Of a stretch of DNA of 64,000 nucleotides, positions 24,012 through 33,735 are shown piece by piece. Source of the stretch: Skermania sp. ID1734 (GTDB taxonomy: Bacteria; Actinomycetota; Actinomycetes; Mycobacteriales; Mycobacteriaceae). The position numbers and the translations under genes are program-made. How positions within the stretch are numbered: position 1 is the stretch's first letter; every line of letters begins with the position of its first letter. Location of the stretch: the NCBI RefSeq assembly GCF_007489285.1, contig NZ_VLIY01000009.1, forward strand, positions 124,001 through 188,000. Reading direction: 5' to 3'. Under the pieces are notes generated by a model, which was given only the letters and a program-made list of their open reading frames with translations, was not told the origin of the DNA and searched no databases.

Positions 24012-25534
24012 CCCGACGGGCGCCGCCGCAGCGGTGACTTCTCTTGCGTCGGCATCGAATTCGGCGGAACCGGATACGGTATGCCGGCATTGAGAAATCC
24101 GGTGGCGACGTTGGGCACGCACTGCGGCAGCTTCTGCTGCGCCACCGGCACGGCGGGGGTAATCGGCGGACGCACCGGATTGGGCGTCGCCGCAAAGTTG
24201 AACGTCGACGTCATGTCGCCGGTGGTGGCGCGTCGCCACTTGGTTAGGTTCGGCACCTCGACGCCGAAACGTGCCTCCAGCAACCGTAATTGGGAGGTGT
24301 GGTCGAAGACTTCCGAGGCCACCAATCCCCCGCGACTGTACGGCGAGATCACCATTCCCGGCACCCGGAAGCCCAGCCCGATCGGCCCGGGGATGCCGTC
24401 CGACTCGGCGACCGGCCCCAGCGGCACGGTCAAAAATTCCCCCGGCGTGCCCGGCGGCGGGGTCGGCGGCGTCACGTGATCGAAGAAGCCGCCGTTCTCG
24501 TCGTAGCTGATGATCAGCGCTGTCTTCTCCCACACCGCGGGGTTGGAGGTGAGGATGTCGAGCACCTGCATGATGCCGACCGCGCCCCCCGCCGGCGGTA
24601 AGGCCGGGTGCTCGCAGGTGAACACGGATGGCACCACCCACGACACCGCCGGCAGCGTTCCGGCCTGCACGTCGGCCTGAAAGTGGTACGGAAATACCGG
24701 ATCAATCCCGCGCGCGTACAGACTGGTTCCGGGATTGCTGAATTGCTTGAAACAACCCAGCATGCCGTCGAGAATCACCGCGGACGCCGGGCCGATGTCC
24801 TTGTTCTGATACACCTTCCAGCTGACGCCGGCGGCCTCGAGGTTCTCCGGCATGGTGCGCCAGCTGTAGACGTTTTTGGGGATCAGGGTCGGCGTTTCCA
24901 CGAGCGGTCCGCCGTTGTGGCCGTCCGGGTCGATGGTGCCGCTGATCCAATACAGCCGGTTCGGGTCGGTGGGGCCCAGGACCGAACAGAAGTAGTGATC
25001 GCAAATGGTGAACGCGTCGGCCAGTTCATAGTGCACCGGAATGTCGGCGCGGGTGTAGTAACCCATTGTGGCCGGGCCGTTTCCGGGTCCTTCGTGCTGC
25101 AGGTGCACCCGGACCCACTGATCCATCGCGCCGCCGTTCCAGCACTCGTGCTGCGGGCCCCACGCATGGGTCGGGTCGTTGACGCATTCGCCGGACAGGT
25201 TGGTGCCGGTATTGGTGTCAAGCCGGAAGGGCATGAGGTAGCCGTCGGGCGTCGGCCCTACCCCGGGTTGGTAACCGTATTGCCGCCAGGCGGGCGAGGG
25301 GTCATCGAAACCCCTTACTCCCGAGAGGGTTCCGAAGTAGTGATCGAACGAGCGGTTTTCCTGCATGAGGAAGACGAAGTGCTCGATGTCCTTCAACGAG
25401 CCGTGGCCGCCGGGATCGGCCGCGTACGCGCGTTCGATGATCGGCCCCGCCCACGAAGCCAGCACCGCGGCGCTGCTTGCGGCGGCGGCCTTGCCCATGA
25501 AAGCTCTACGCGAGTACTCCCCAGCTCCGCTCAT
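24008..25534 (-). CDS. Tat-exported phospholipase C/phosphoesterase
   Basis: 508 residues from the ATG at 25534 (GGGAAGGGG upstream). The twin-arginine signal is Y-S-R9-R10-A-F-M with a hydrophobic stretch to about 30 and AYA-AD as the likely cut. The phosphoesterase family motifs are ENRSFDHYFG (59-68), the TCEHP segment and SYDENGGFFDHV, which hold the metal and catalytic residues. Length equals the mycobacterial PlcA-D proteins. It would hydrolyse phospholipids or other phosphate esters at the cell surface. The Pro-rich tail (NPVRPPITPAVP) is probably flexible. The promoter lies against the long palindrome at 25590-25633. Confidence 0.87.
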   Translation of the reverse strand: MSGAGEYSRRAFMGKAAAASSAAVLASWAGPIIERAYAADPGGHGSLKDIEHFVFLMQENRSFDHYFGTLSGVRGFDDPSPAWRQYGYQPGVGPTPDGYLMPFRLDTNTGTNLSGECVNDPTHAWGPQHECWNGGAMDQWVRVHLQHEGPGNGPATMGYYTRADIPVHYELADAFTICDHYFCSVLGPTDPNRLYWISGTIDPDGHNGGPLVETPTLIPKNVYSWRTMPENLEAAGVSWKVYQNKDIGPASAVILDGMLGCFKQFSNPGTSLYARGIDPVFPYHFQADVQAGTLPAVSWVVPSVFTCEHPALPPAGGAVGIMQVLDILTSNPAVWEKTALIISYDENGGFFDHVTPPTPPPGTPGEFLTVPLGPVAESDGIPGPIGLGFRVPGMVISPYSRGGLVASEVFDHTSQLRLLEARFGVEVPNLTKWRRATTGDMTSTFNFAATPNPVRPPITPAVPVAQQKLPQCVPNVATGFLNAGIPYPVPPNSMPTQEKSPLRRRPSG

Positions 25535-25589
25535 TGCGCCCCTTCCCGACTGCACGCGCCGGGTCGATCCTAGGGTGCGCCGTCCCGAC

Positions 25590-25633
25590 CCGTGCGTGAG
25601 TTTTCACCGCGGGCGGTGAAAACTCACGCACGG
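25590..25633. repeat. Perfect 21-bp inverted repeat, copy A of a dispersed hairpin
   Basis: Arms 25590-25610 and 25613-25633 are exact reverse complements with a 2-nt loop. The core GTGCGTGAGTTTTCACCG recurs in nearly the same form at 48777-48824. It overlaps the stop of the MHS transporter gene on the minus strand, so it may act as its terminator. Confidence 0.75.
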
Positions 25634-26988
25634 GCGAGGGCGCGCTGCTCGGCGATAGCCTCCGGTGTGCCCGGGACTTCGGTGCCCCGCAACGACATTC
25701 CCTTGGTTTCGATGAGGAAGTAGGCGGCGACAATGCCGATGAGGCAGGCTCCCAGCATGTAATAGGCGGGCACGATGTGCGAACCCGTTGCGTCGATCAG
25801 GGCGTCGTTGATGGCCGACGCCGTGCCGCCGAACAGCGACGTGGCCACGTTGTAACCGATGGCTACCCCGGCAAAGCGAACGATCGTCGGGAACATCGCC
25901 GGGAAGGTCGCCGAGATCGTCGCCAGCTGTGGTGCGTAAAGCAGGCCGAGCACAGTGAAGCCGACGATCGCGCCGGCCAGGTTGGTCCCGATGAGCAGGT
26001 ACATGGGCACCACCGCCACCACCAGTGCGGTGCACGAGAACAGCCACATCGGACGGCGGCCCACCCGGTCGGAAAGCCGGCCGAACAGCGGCAGTGTGCA
26101 CAGCATGACTATCTGACCGAGCAACGGCACCAGTAGCGCGTGTGACTCCGTCATCCCAATCGCGGTTTGCAGATACGTCGGCATGTAGCTCAGCAGCGTG
26201 TAGTTCACGACATTGAGCGCGATCACCAGGCCGAACAGGGTGAGAACCGGCCGCAGATACCTTGTGAGCAGATCACGGAACACTCCACGAACCCGCTCTT
26301 CGGTGTGCTGACGCTCCTCGAGTTCGGTGAAGACGGGAGTGTCCTGCATCCGGGTACGCAGATACAGCCCGATGAGACCGAGCGGCGCGGCCACCACGAA
26401 CGGTACTCGCCAGCCCCAGGACTGCATCGACGCGTCATCGAGCACGTTCACCAGAAGTAGTGCGATCAGGTTGCCGAGCGTGAAGCCCGTCAGCGTGCCG
26501 ACCTCGAGGAAGCTGCCGTAAAACCCGCGCTTGCGGTCGGGGGCATACTCGGCCATAAACGTTGCGGCGCCGCCGTATTCGCCGCCTGCGGAAAATCCCT
26601 GCACGATGCGCAAGGCGTACAGGATGACGGGAGCCCAGATGCCGACGGTGGCGTAGCTGGGGATCAATCCGACCGCCAGCGTAGAACCGGCCATGAGCAC
26701 GATGGTCATGGCGAGCACGCGTTTGCGGCCGATCCGGTCGCCGAGCGGTCCCCAGAACAACCCGCCGATCGGGCGGATCAGGAAGGAAATGGCGAAGCCC
26801 ACCAGGGTGTAGAAGACGCCGTTGGCGCCCTCCGGAAACAGCGACGCGGCGATGTGCACGGTCAGGTACGCGTAGACGCCGTAGTCGAACCACTCGACGG
26901 CGTTGCCGATAGCCGACGCGCCGATGGCCCGATGCAAAATTGCGGGCGAAACGTCGCGCGTGGGGGTGACGGCGGAAGTGTCCGGCAT
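25624..26988 (-). CDS. MFS transporter of the metabolite:H+ symporter (MHS) family
   Basis: 454 residues, ATG with GGAGCG upstream. The pattern ASAIGNAVEWFDYGVYAY, GPLGDRIGRKRVL, ALRIVQGFSAGGEYGGAATF and RGFYGSFLEVG is the MHS signature (ProP, KgtP, ShiA relatives). Twelve membrane helices are expected and RLSDRVGRRP marks the second half. Substrates in this family are betaine/proline or organic acids, taken up with protons. The specific one is unknown. It is transcribed as a single gene and ends in the palindrome. Confidence 0.88.
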   Translation of the reverse strand: MPDTSAVTPTRDVSPAILHRAIGASAIGNAVEWFDYGVYAYLTVHIAASLFPEGANGVFYTLVGFAISFLIRPIGGLFWGPLGDRIGRKRVLAMTIVLMAGSTLAVGLIPSYATVGIWAPVILYALRIVQGFSAGGEYGGAATFMAEYAPDRKRGFYGSFLEVGTLTGFTLGNLIALLLVNVLDDASMQSWGWRVPFVVAAPLGLIGLYLRTRMQDTPVFTELEERQHTEERVRGVFRDLLTRYLRPVLTLFGLVIALNVVNYTLLSYMPTYLQTAIGMTESHALLVPLLGQIVMLCTLPLFGRLSDRVGRRPMWLFSCTALVVAVVPMYLLIGTNLAGAIVGFTVLGLLYAPQLATISATFPAMFPTIVRFAGVAIGYNVATSLFGGTASAINDALIDATGSHIVPAYYMLGACLIGIVAAYFLIETKGMSLRGTEVPGTPEAIAEQRALARA

Positions 26989-27101
26989 GAATCGCTCCTA
27001 TGCGCGGCGTACCCGGGGCCGGGCTGCGATCGTGCGTGGGCGCTACGCAAATCGGAAATAGGGTCCAAACAGACCTATCAGAACGCCGCGGCGTGCGCCA
27101 A

Positions 27102-28274
27102 TCAGCGTCCCATCCAGCTATCGATTTGATCGAGCGCAGCGGGGTCGTATGCGGCTGTGACGTGCTCGCCCGGGATCACGTGCAGCTTGATGGAAACCCC
27201 GGCGTTCTTCCAGGTGTTGTACAGCGCTTGTTCGCCGGCCAGCGGGATCCACAGGTCATTGGACCCGTGCCACAAGAATATCGGCATCCTCGGTATCTGC
27301 TGTCCGGCCTTGGTCAAGGCAAAGATGTTCTGCACCACCGTCGTTTGGTACGGGTTCGTCGTGCACAACAGGCGCAGCGGCAACGGCGTCACACCCAGGA
27401 CTGCGGCATTGAAGCACGAGTTCTTGAACTTCTGACCGGTCTGCACGCCGACCGAGTTGAGTAGTTCCAGTGCCCCCGGCGACGCCTTGGCCACGCCCAG
27501 CACGGCGAGCAGATACAGCACAGCGGCCGGCGGCTTCCCATCCATGCGCGGTGGCAGGAGGCTGAGATCGGCGGGGGTGCCGCCGGCCGCGGCGCCGACC
27601 ATGTTCAATTCGGGCGCGTAGGTGGGCTGCAGTTGGGCGGCCCAGACGGTCGCAATGGCACCGCCGCTGTAGCCGACCATCGCGACGGGGCTCCCGGCGA
27701 GCCCAGCCGCTGGAAAGGCCAGGGCCGCGCGAATTCCGTCGAGCACCTCCGGGCCTTCCGTGGGCCCGTGCGCATATGCCATGAGGGGGCCTTGGTAATC
27801 GGTCATCACCACGGCGTAGCCGCGGCCTAGCAATTGTCGGGTGATGTCTGGCGCCTCGATCTGGCCGTTATGAATTAATGCGTATGAAGGATTGCATTGC
27901 AGCCCGTCGCCGTCTATAGCGTAGTTATTGCTGACCACCTTGCCGTTCCATTTCTTCGGCTTCAGCAGGGTTGTCAGCGCGGCAATCGGTTGACCACCGG
28001 CATTTGTCGATTTGAACCAGATCTGCCAGGAGTCAAAGGAATTGGTGATGGCCAACGGCGGCAGGACAGCCACGCTTCGCGAGGACAGGATTTTGCCGTT
28101 CGGCATCGACGCATCGACCGGAAGGTGCTGATCAAGATACGAATCACCACTGGGGCCTGGGTAAAACGATGCTTCGTAACTCGCGGTGTCAGCGCTCACG
28201 ACCGTCTCCGGCGCGAGTGCAGCCAAAACCAGCGTGGCAGTCACGCACACTGCTCGTTGCCAACCGCGCCGCAT
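27102..28274 (-). CDS. Secreted lipase (LIP/secretory lipase family)
   Basis: 390 residues. The second of two closely spaced ATGs (28274) is chosen because GGAGG lies 6 nt before it. A signal peptide covers about 1-28 (VCVTATLVLAALAPETVVSA). The alpha/beta hydrolase triad is S203 in GYSGG, the Asp in HGSNDLWIP and the His in PGEHVTAA. DYQGP and the CFN/CTTNP cysteines fit the secretory lipase family, which hydrolyses acylglycerols or esters outside the cell. Four cysteines in the mature part could form two disulfides. Confidence 0.82.
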   Translation of the reverse strand: MRRGWQRAVCVTATLVLAALAPETVVSADTASYEASFYPGPSGDSYLDQHLPVDASMPNGKILSSRSVAVLPPLAITNSFDSWQIWFKSTNAGGQPIAALTTLLKPKKWNGKVVSNNYAIDGDGLQCNPSYALIHNGQIEAPDITRQLLGRGYAVVMTDYQGPLMAYAHGPTEGPEVLDGIRAALAFPAAGLAGSPVAMVGYSGGAIATVWAAQLQPTYAPELNMVGAAAGGTPADLSLLPPRMDGKPPAAVLYLLAVLGVAKASPGALELLNSVGVQTGQKFKNSCFNAAVLGVTPLPLRLLCTTNPYQTTVVQNIFALTKAGQQIPRMPIFLWHGSNDLWIPLAGEQALYNTWKNAGVSIKLHVIPGEHVTAAYDPAALDQIDSWMGR

Positions 28275-28415
28275 GGCCATCCTCCGTCGTTCGCAATTAC
28301 GTATCGCGGAGACGTTAAATGAGCGGGAAAACCTGCATGCGGTTGGGTATCAAATTGCGACCAAACAGGTCGAAATCGTAATCAATCAATTAGTTTGCTT
28401 AGCGAAAGCGACTTT

Positions 28416-29210
28416 CTACGCCAGCCCGGTCAATGCCTCGGGATTGTGTTCGTCGCGCCACTGCACGGCGTCGATCACCTTCTCCATCGGGTAATCGGGC
28501 CCGCTGATGCCGACGGTGAACAGCGAAACTCCCGCGTCGACAAACGTCTGTGCTTTCGCCGCGCCCGGCCACGGCACCGAGCGCTCGATCCGGTTCGGGT
28601 CGCGCCCTACCGCCGCGCAGTGCTCGGCCAACACGTCGGACTTGTGGGCGAGAGCCTCGAGATTCGCAAAGCTGTGCCAGGTATCGGCGTATTCGGCGAC
28701 AAGACGCAGCGTCTTACGCTCGCCGCCCCCGCCGATCAGGATCGGAATCCGTCGTACCGGCTGCGGGTTCAGCTTGTGCAAGCGCGCGTCGATGCGTGCC
28801 AGGTTCTCCTTCAGCAGCGCCAATCGGGTACCAGGCGTACCGAATTCGTAGCCATAGTTGTCGTAGTCCTTCTGGAACCAGCCCGCGCCGATGCCGAGAA
28901 TCAGCCGGCCGTCGCTGATGTGGTCGACCGTGCGGGCCATGTCCGCCAGCAAATCGGGGTTGCGGTAGCCACCACCGGTGACCAGCGCGCCGATCTCTAC
29001 CCGCTCAGTCTGTTCGGCGAATGCACCCAGCATGGTCCAGCATTCGAAGTGGGCACCGTCGGCATCGCCGGTAAGCGGATAGAAGTGATCCCAGTTGAAG
29101 ACGATGTCGACGCCCGCCTCCTCGGCCCGTAGCACCGCGTCGCGGATCAGGCCGTACTTCGGTGCGTGCTGCGGTTGAAGTTGGACACCAACTCGAATGG
29201 GACGCGACAT
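28416..29210 (-). CDS. LLM-class flavin/F420-dependent oxidoreductase
   Basis: 264 residues from ATG 29210, which has AAAGGAGC 8 nt upstream; the longer frame is ignored. It is a luciferase-like TIM barrel with VFNWDHFYPL, GALVTGGGYRNPDLLADMA, RLILGIGAGWF and PILIGGGGERKTLRLVAEYAD. These patterns are typical of F420-dependent LLM proteins in Mycobacteriales. The substrate is unknown. It is divergent from the SugC-like ATPase with a gap of about 130 bp. Confidence 0.85.
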   Translation of the reverse strand: MSRPIRVGVQLQPQHAPKYGLIRDAVLRAEEAGVDIVFNWDHFYPLTGDADGAHFECWTMLGAFAEQTERVEIGALVTGGGYRNPDLLADMARTVDHISDGRLILGIGAGWFQKDYDNYGYEFGTPGTRLALLKENLARIDARLHKLNPQPVRRIPILIGGGGERKTLRLVAEYADTWHSFANLEALAHKSDVLAEHCAAVGRDPNRIERSVPWPGAAKAQTFVDAGVSLFTVGISGPDYPMEKVIDAVQWRDEHNPEALTGLA

Positions 29211-29339
29211 GTGGATCTGCTCCTTTCGCGGCGACCGGTGATGCAACCGAGGCTACCGAGCGCCGAACGATCGGCCATACTGCCAGGCGAACCGTTTACG
29301 AATCTCCGGTGCCACGGCGCCGGTGAAGGGATTCCAGCC

Positions 29340-30404
<1,065 letters not shown>

Positions 30405-30464
30405 CGGGCACCGCTGGGTCGGCTCGGGTGCGCGCGGGCGAATTGCCGCATAGATTTAAACGTC

Positions 30465-30617
30465 ATGACAGTGATTCACGCTGCGGACCTCCCCTCCGCT
30501 CCTCACTTCGCTGCGATGCTCAGGGAGGTCCTCGCGCCGGCGACTCACGCTGCGGACCTCCCCTCCGCTCCTCGCGCCTATGGCGCTGCGATGCTCAGGG
30601 AGGTCCTCGCGTCATGA
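30465..30617 (+). CDS. Small ORF of 50 residues with two internal repeats
   Basis: ATG at 30465, stop TGA overlapping the STAS start by 4 nt (ATGA). The product reads as two copies of HAADLPSAP-x(2-4)-AAMLREVLA separated by PAT. The DNA beneath is a tandem repeat of about 70 bp, each unit holding GGACCTCCC and GGGAGGTCC as inverted arms. Either this is a real small protein coupled to the STAS gene, or a dispersed palindromic repeat that happens to be open. I cannot decide from sequence alone. No close ribosome site is seen. Confidence 0.4.
   Translation: MTVIHAADLPSAPHFAAMLREVLAPATHAADLPSAPRAYGAAMLREVLAS
30478..30612. repeat. Tandem ~70-bp palindrome-bearing repeat before STAS gene
   Basis: Two units begin with CACGCTGCGGACCTCCCCTC and end with GCTGCGATGCTCAGGGAGGT-CCTCGCG. 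The inner segment differs (CACTTC in the first unit, CGCGCCTATG in the second). Each unit can fold through GGACCTCCC/GGGAGGTCC. Confidence 0.8.
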
Positions 30618-30988
30618 CCATCGATCAGTTCGCTTTGGGATCCCAACCGTTCGCCGTTCGCGTCGAATGGCAGGACAGGTTGGCACTGGTGGCCGTCCAA
30701 GGTGACCTCGATTTGGCCAACGCTCCCGGATTGACGAAGTCGCTGGACGCGGTCTTCGCGGAGGAGCCGCGCGCGATAGTTATCGACCTGTCCAGAGTCG
30801 CCTTTCTGGCATCGGCGGGGATGTCGGTCCTGGCCGCAGCCCACCAGCGGGTCGACCCGTCGACAGCTTTCGCGGTGGTCGCGCACGGTCCGGCAACTGG
30901 GCGACCGCTGCAACTCGTCGGACTCGATCAGACCTTCGCCGTGTACCCCACCACGGACGAGGCGCTCGCGGAACTCGCGGCTGGCTGA
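30614..30988 (+). CDS. STAS-domain anti-sigma factor antagonist
   Basis: 124 residues. A single STAS domain: VEWQDRLALVAVQGDLDLANA, then AIVIDLSRVAFLASAGMSVLAAA. In SpoIIAA-type antagonists the Ser in the D/A-S-x-G segment is phosphorylated by the anti-sigma kinase; here it is the Ser of LASAGM. It would regulate an alternative sigma factor by partner switching. No anti-sigma kinase or sigma factor gene is adjacent. The reading frame is open upstream through the repeat, but the ATG coupled to the small ORF is the best start. Confidence 0.8.
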   Translation: MTIDQFALGSQPFAVRVEWQDRLALVAVQGDLDLANAPGLTKSLDAVFAEEPRAIVIDLSRVAFLASAGMSVLAAAHQRVDPSTAFAVVAHGPATGRPLQLVGLDQTFAVYPTTDEALAELAAG

Positions 30989-30991
30989 CCC

Positions 30992-31513
30992 TCAGCCAAG
31001 GGCGACTCCACACTCCGCCAACGTCGTGCGAAGCAGGAACGCCGCCTCGGCGCCGAGCACCCCGTCCACCAGCTCGACATAGCGACCGCAGAACTGCGGC
31101 CCATGCGCGGCCTCCTCGTCGTCCGGGGATTGCAGATGGTGCGCCAGCTCGTGCAGCACGACGAGTTCACGCAGCGCCCACGCCCGACTGCCCACGTGCG
31201 TCGGCACGGCGATCACTGCTCGGTTTCCGGTCCGCTCGTAGTGCGCGGCGGACTGCCCGGCACGTGCCCGCACGGCAACCGGAACCGAAGCCTGCGGCCA
31301 CTGCTGTTGGATCCATCCGAGCGCGAGCACCTTCTGCACGTAACTCTGCACGGATTCGATCGAGGCGAACTTGCGCTCCACGGGCAGGGTGAGGTGCGAA
31401 CCGAACACCTCGATCTGTCTAACGCCCGTGGTGTCGGCCCGTTCGAATGCATTGCGGACCAACTGATCAGCGTCGTAGACGCGCGCACGCTGACTGTCGC
31501 GAACAGCATTCAT
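30992..31513 (-). CDS. TIGR04338-type putative metallohydrolase
   Basis: 173 residues. The start ATG overlaps the DUF2786 stop by 4 nt. The zinc motif HELAHH (121-126) with H137 (HGPQF) 11 residues on is a gluzincin/metzincin-like HExxH site. It is soluble with no signal. In actinobacteria this family is found paired with a DUF2786 protein, as here, and its substrate is unknown. It ends 4 bp from the convergent STAS gene. Confidence 0.83.
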   Translation of the reverse strand: MNAVRDSQRARVYDADQLVRNAFERADTTGVRQIEVFGSHLTLPVERKFASIESVQSYVQKVLALGWIQQQWPQASVPVAVRARAGQSAAHYERTGNRAVIAVPTHVGSRAWALRELVVLHELAHHLQSPDDEEAAHGPQFCGRYVELVDGVLGAEAAFLLRTTLAECGVALG

Positions 31514-32364
31514 GAGGGCAATTGCCCACGCGCCGTTCCTAATTCGGGTGCCGTTCCCAGGCGGGCGGCACGACCCGCCCGATCGCCCGCCCGCCGCGCC
31601 TGCACCGAATAACCGGCGCTCGCCTGCGCCCCACGCCACGTGCCGCGAGCTTGCGAAGTCTGTCGGTAAAAGTCGACGAGCTCGATTTCCTTGTTTCGCA
31701 ACGCAAGTGCGGTGCCAGCCGTGCTGTCGTGCGCGCTGTCGTCGCGGATCGCCTCCGCCTGTGCTTGGGCCCGGACCTCCCCGAGACGTTTGCCCACCCG
31801 GGCCGCGAAGGCCAGCTGAAAGTTCAATCGAGCGGTGACGCCGGCGACCGGCGCCTGCACAGTCCGCGCGATCCGGCGGTGACCACGCCGTTCCACCACC
31901 ACCTTCTCCACCGTCGCGCTGCGATAACTGCCCGACTTGATGTAGGCGTCCGACGCTCGAACCATCTGCACGATCAGGCTGGAGTAAAGGGCCTCACAGG
32001 CATCAATGTCGGTGTCGAAGCCGTACGCATATACCTGCGCGGACGACTGCGCGACGTCACAGCGAACGTCATTGGCTGCAGAGATAGCGAGGAACAGCTG
32101 CACATACGTGCGGAGACCCTTCTTGCCGGGCTCGCCGATCTTGATGATGCGCTGCGTCGGTACCGGCCGACGCTCCCGGTTGACGATGTGTGCACGCGCC
32201 ACGGCCAGGTCGATCGAGGCTTGCGTGGCCAACCGTTGGGCGGCCGCGAGGAAGGCCTCGGCCTCGTGTTCGTTGTCGGTCGACTCGGCCTGCCGCAAGA
32301 GACCGCCGATCCGGCCGAGGAGCTTTTCGCCGCCCGCGCGGCCGGTCACCTTGTCGCTGCTCAC
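31510..32364 (-). CDS. DUF2786-domain protein
   Basis: 284 residues from the GTG at 32364; an upstream ATG at 32403 is less likely because the family motif begins soon after the GTG. The DUF2786 domain is the N-terminal KLLGRIGGLLRQAESTDNEH and EAEAFLAAAQRLATQASID, a helical pair expected to contact nucleic acid or protein. The middle (YAYGFDTDIDACEALYSSLI) and the basic, RGA-rich tail are otherwise unannotated. It is translationally coupled to the metallohydrolase downstream, which suggests a complex. Confidence 0.8.
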   Translation of the reverse strand: MSSDKVTGRAGGEKLLGRIGGLLRQAESTDNEHEAEAFLAAAQRLATQASIDLAVARAHIVNRERRPVPTQRIIKIGEPGKKGLRTYVQLFLAISAANDVRCDVAQSSAQVYAYGFDTDIDACEALYSSLIVQMVRASDAYIKSGSYRSATVEKVVVERRGHRRIARTVQAPVAGVTARLNFQLAFAARVGKRLGEVRAQAQAEAIRDDSAHDSTAGTALALRNKEIELVDFYRQTSQARGTWRGAQASAGYSVQARRAGDRAGRAARLGTAPELGTARGQLPS

Positions 32365-32469
32365 GGTGCGAGGGTACGTCGGGCCGCCGACAACACCGGC
32401 CATTCCGCCCAGTCAAGCCGACGGCCCTGTAAGTTGCCTGGCGGAACCCCCACGCACTTGGAGAGTCGC

Positions 32470-33735
32470 ATGCCCTTGAGATCGCTGGTCCCACTAGTCG
32501 TAGCAACGACCGCGGCACTGCTGGTAGCTGGCTGCTCGAGCAGCAGCAACAGCAACGATGCGATGTCGCAGAACCAGGACGCGCGCGGTCCGATCACCTA
32601 CGTCGAGGGCAAGGACACCACCGAGACCGGCGTGGTCAAGCAACTCGTCGGGCAGTGGAACGCGAGCCACCCCAATGAGCAGGTGACGTTCAAGGAGCAG
32701 TCCAACGACGCCAGCCAAGCCCACGACGACCTGGTCCAGCACCTGCAGGCCAAGGAATCCGACTACGACGTGATGGCGCTTGACGTCGTCTGGACAGCCG
32801 AATTCGCGGCCAAGGGCTGGCTGCAGCCGCTCAAGGGCAACTTCTCCCTCGATACGTCCAAGCTGCTCGCGCCCACGGTGGACAGTGCCACCTACAAGGG
32901 CACGCTGTATGCGGCGCCGAAGAACACCAACGGCGGGCTGCTGTTCTACCGCAAGGACCTCCTGCCCAGCCCGCCGGCGACGTGGGCCGACATGCTCAAG
33001 GACTGCGCCATCGCGAAGGAGCACAACATCGGGTGCTACGCCGGACAGTTCGCGCCCTACGAGGGCCTCACGGTCAACGTGTCCGAGGTGATCAACGCCT
33101 TCGGCGGCAGCTTCGTCGGCCGCGACGGCACCACGCCAACCGTTAACTCCGCGCAGTCCAAGCAGGGCCTGCAGACATTGGTCGACGCGTACAAGAACGG
33201 CGACATTCCCAAGCAGGCCATCACCTACAAGGAGCCGGAGAGCCAGCAGGCGTTCCAGTCCGGGCAGTTGTTGTTCCTGCGCAACTGGCCGTACGTCTAC
33301 GGCACCGCGGGCCAGGCCGGATCTGCGGTGCAGGGCAAATACGCGGTGGCACCGCTGCCCGGCAAGGACGGCATCGGTACGTCGACCCTCGGTGGTTACA
33401 ACGTAGGCATCAACGTTTACTCGAAGCACAAGGCCACCGCCATGGACTTCCTGCGGTTCATCACCGGTGAGCAGGCTCAGCGGATCATCGCCGACGGCGC
33501 ACTGCCGCCAACGATGGGGTCGCTGTACGACGACCCGGCGTTGGACGCCAAGATGCCTTACCTGCCGACGCTGAAGGAGTCCATCGAGCACGCGGTACCG
33601 CGGCCGGTGACCCCGTTCTACCCCGCCGTGTCCAAGGCGATCCAGGACAACGCCTACGCGGCGCTCAAGGGTGACAAGTCGGTAGACCAGGCGATTTCCG
33701 ACATGCAGCAAGGGATCGCGTCCGCGGGGTCATGA
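32470..33735 (+). CDS. lpqY: Sugar ABC transporter substrate-binding lipoprotein, LpqY-like
   Basis: 421 residues, ATG at 32470 (a longer upstream frame runs antisense through DUF2786 and is ignored). The lipobox is LVAGC with C22 as the lipidated residue, so it sits on the outer membrane face. It is an extracellular solute-binding family 1 fold; DVMALDVVWTAEFA and RPVTPFYPAVS match what I recall of LpqY, the trehalose-binding protein. It overlaps the first permease gene by 4 nt. The promoter lies in the 105-bp gap with the divergent DUF2786 gene. Confidence 0.83.
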   Translation: MPLRSLVPLVVATTAALLVAGCSSSSNSNDAMSQNQDARGPITYVEGKDTTETGVVKQLVGQWNASHPNEQVTFKEQSNDASQAHDDLVQHLQAKESDYDVMALDVVWTAEFAAKGWLQPLKGNFSLDTSKLLAPTVDSATYKGTLYAAPKNTNGGLLFYRKDLLPSPPATWADMLKDCAIAKEHNIGCYAGQFAPYEGLTVNVSEVINAFGGSFVGRDGTTPTVNSAQSKQGLQTLVDAYKNGDIPKQAITYKEPESQQAFQSGQLLFLRNWPYVYGTAGQAGSAVQGKYAVAPLPGKDGIGTSTLGGYNVGINVYSKHKATAMDFLRFITGEQAQRIIADGALPPTMGSLYDDPALDAKMPYLPTLKESIEHAVPRPVTPFYPAVSKAIQDNAYAALKGDKSVDQAISDMQQGIASAGS

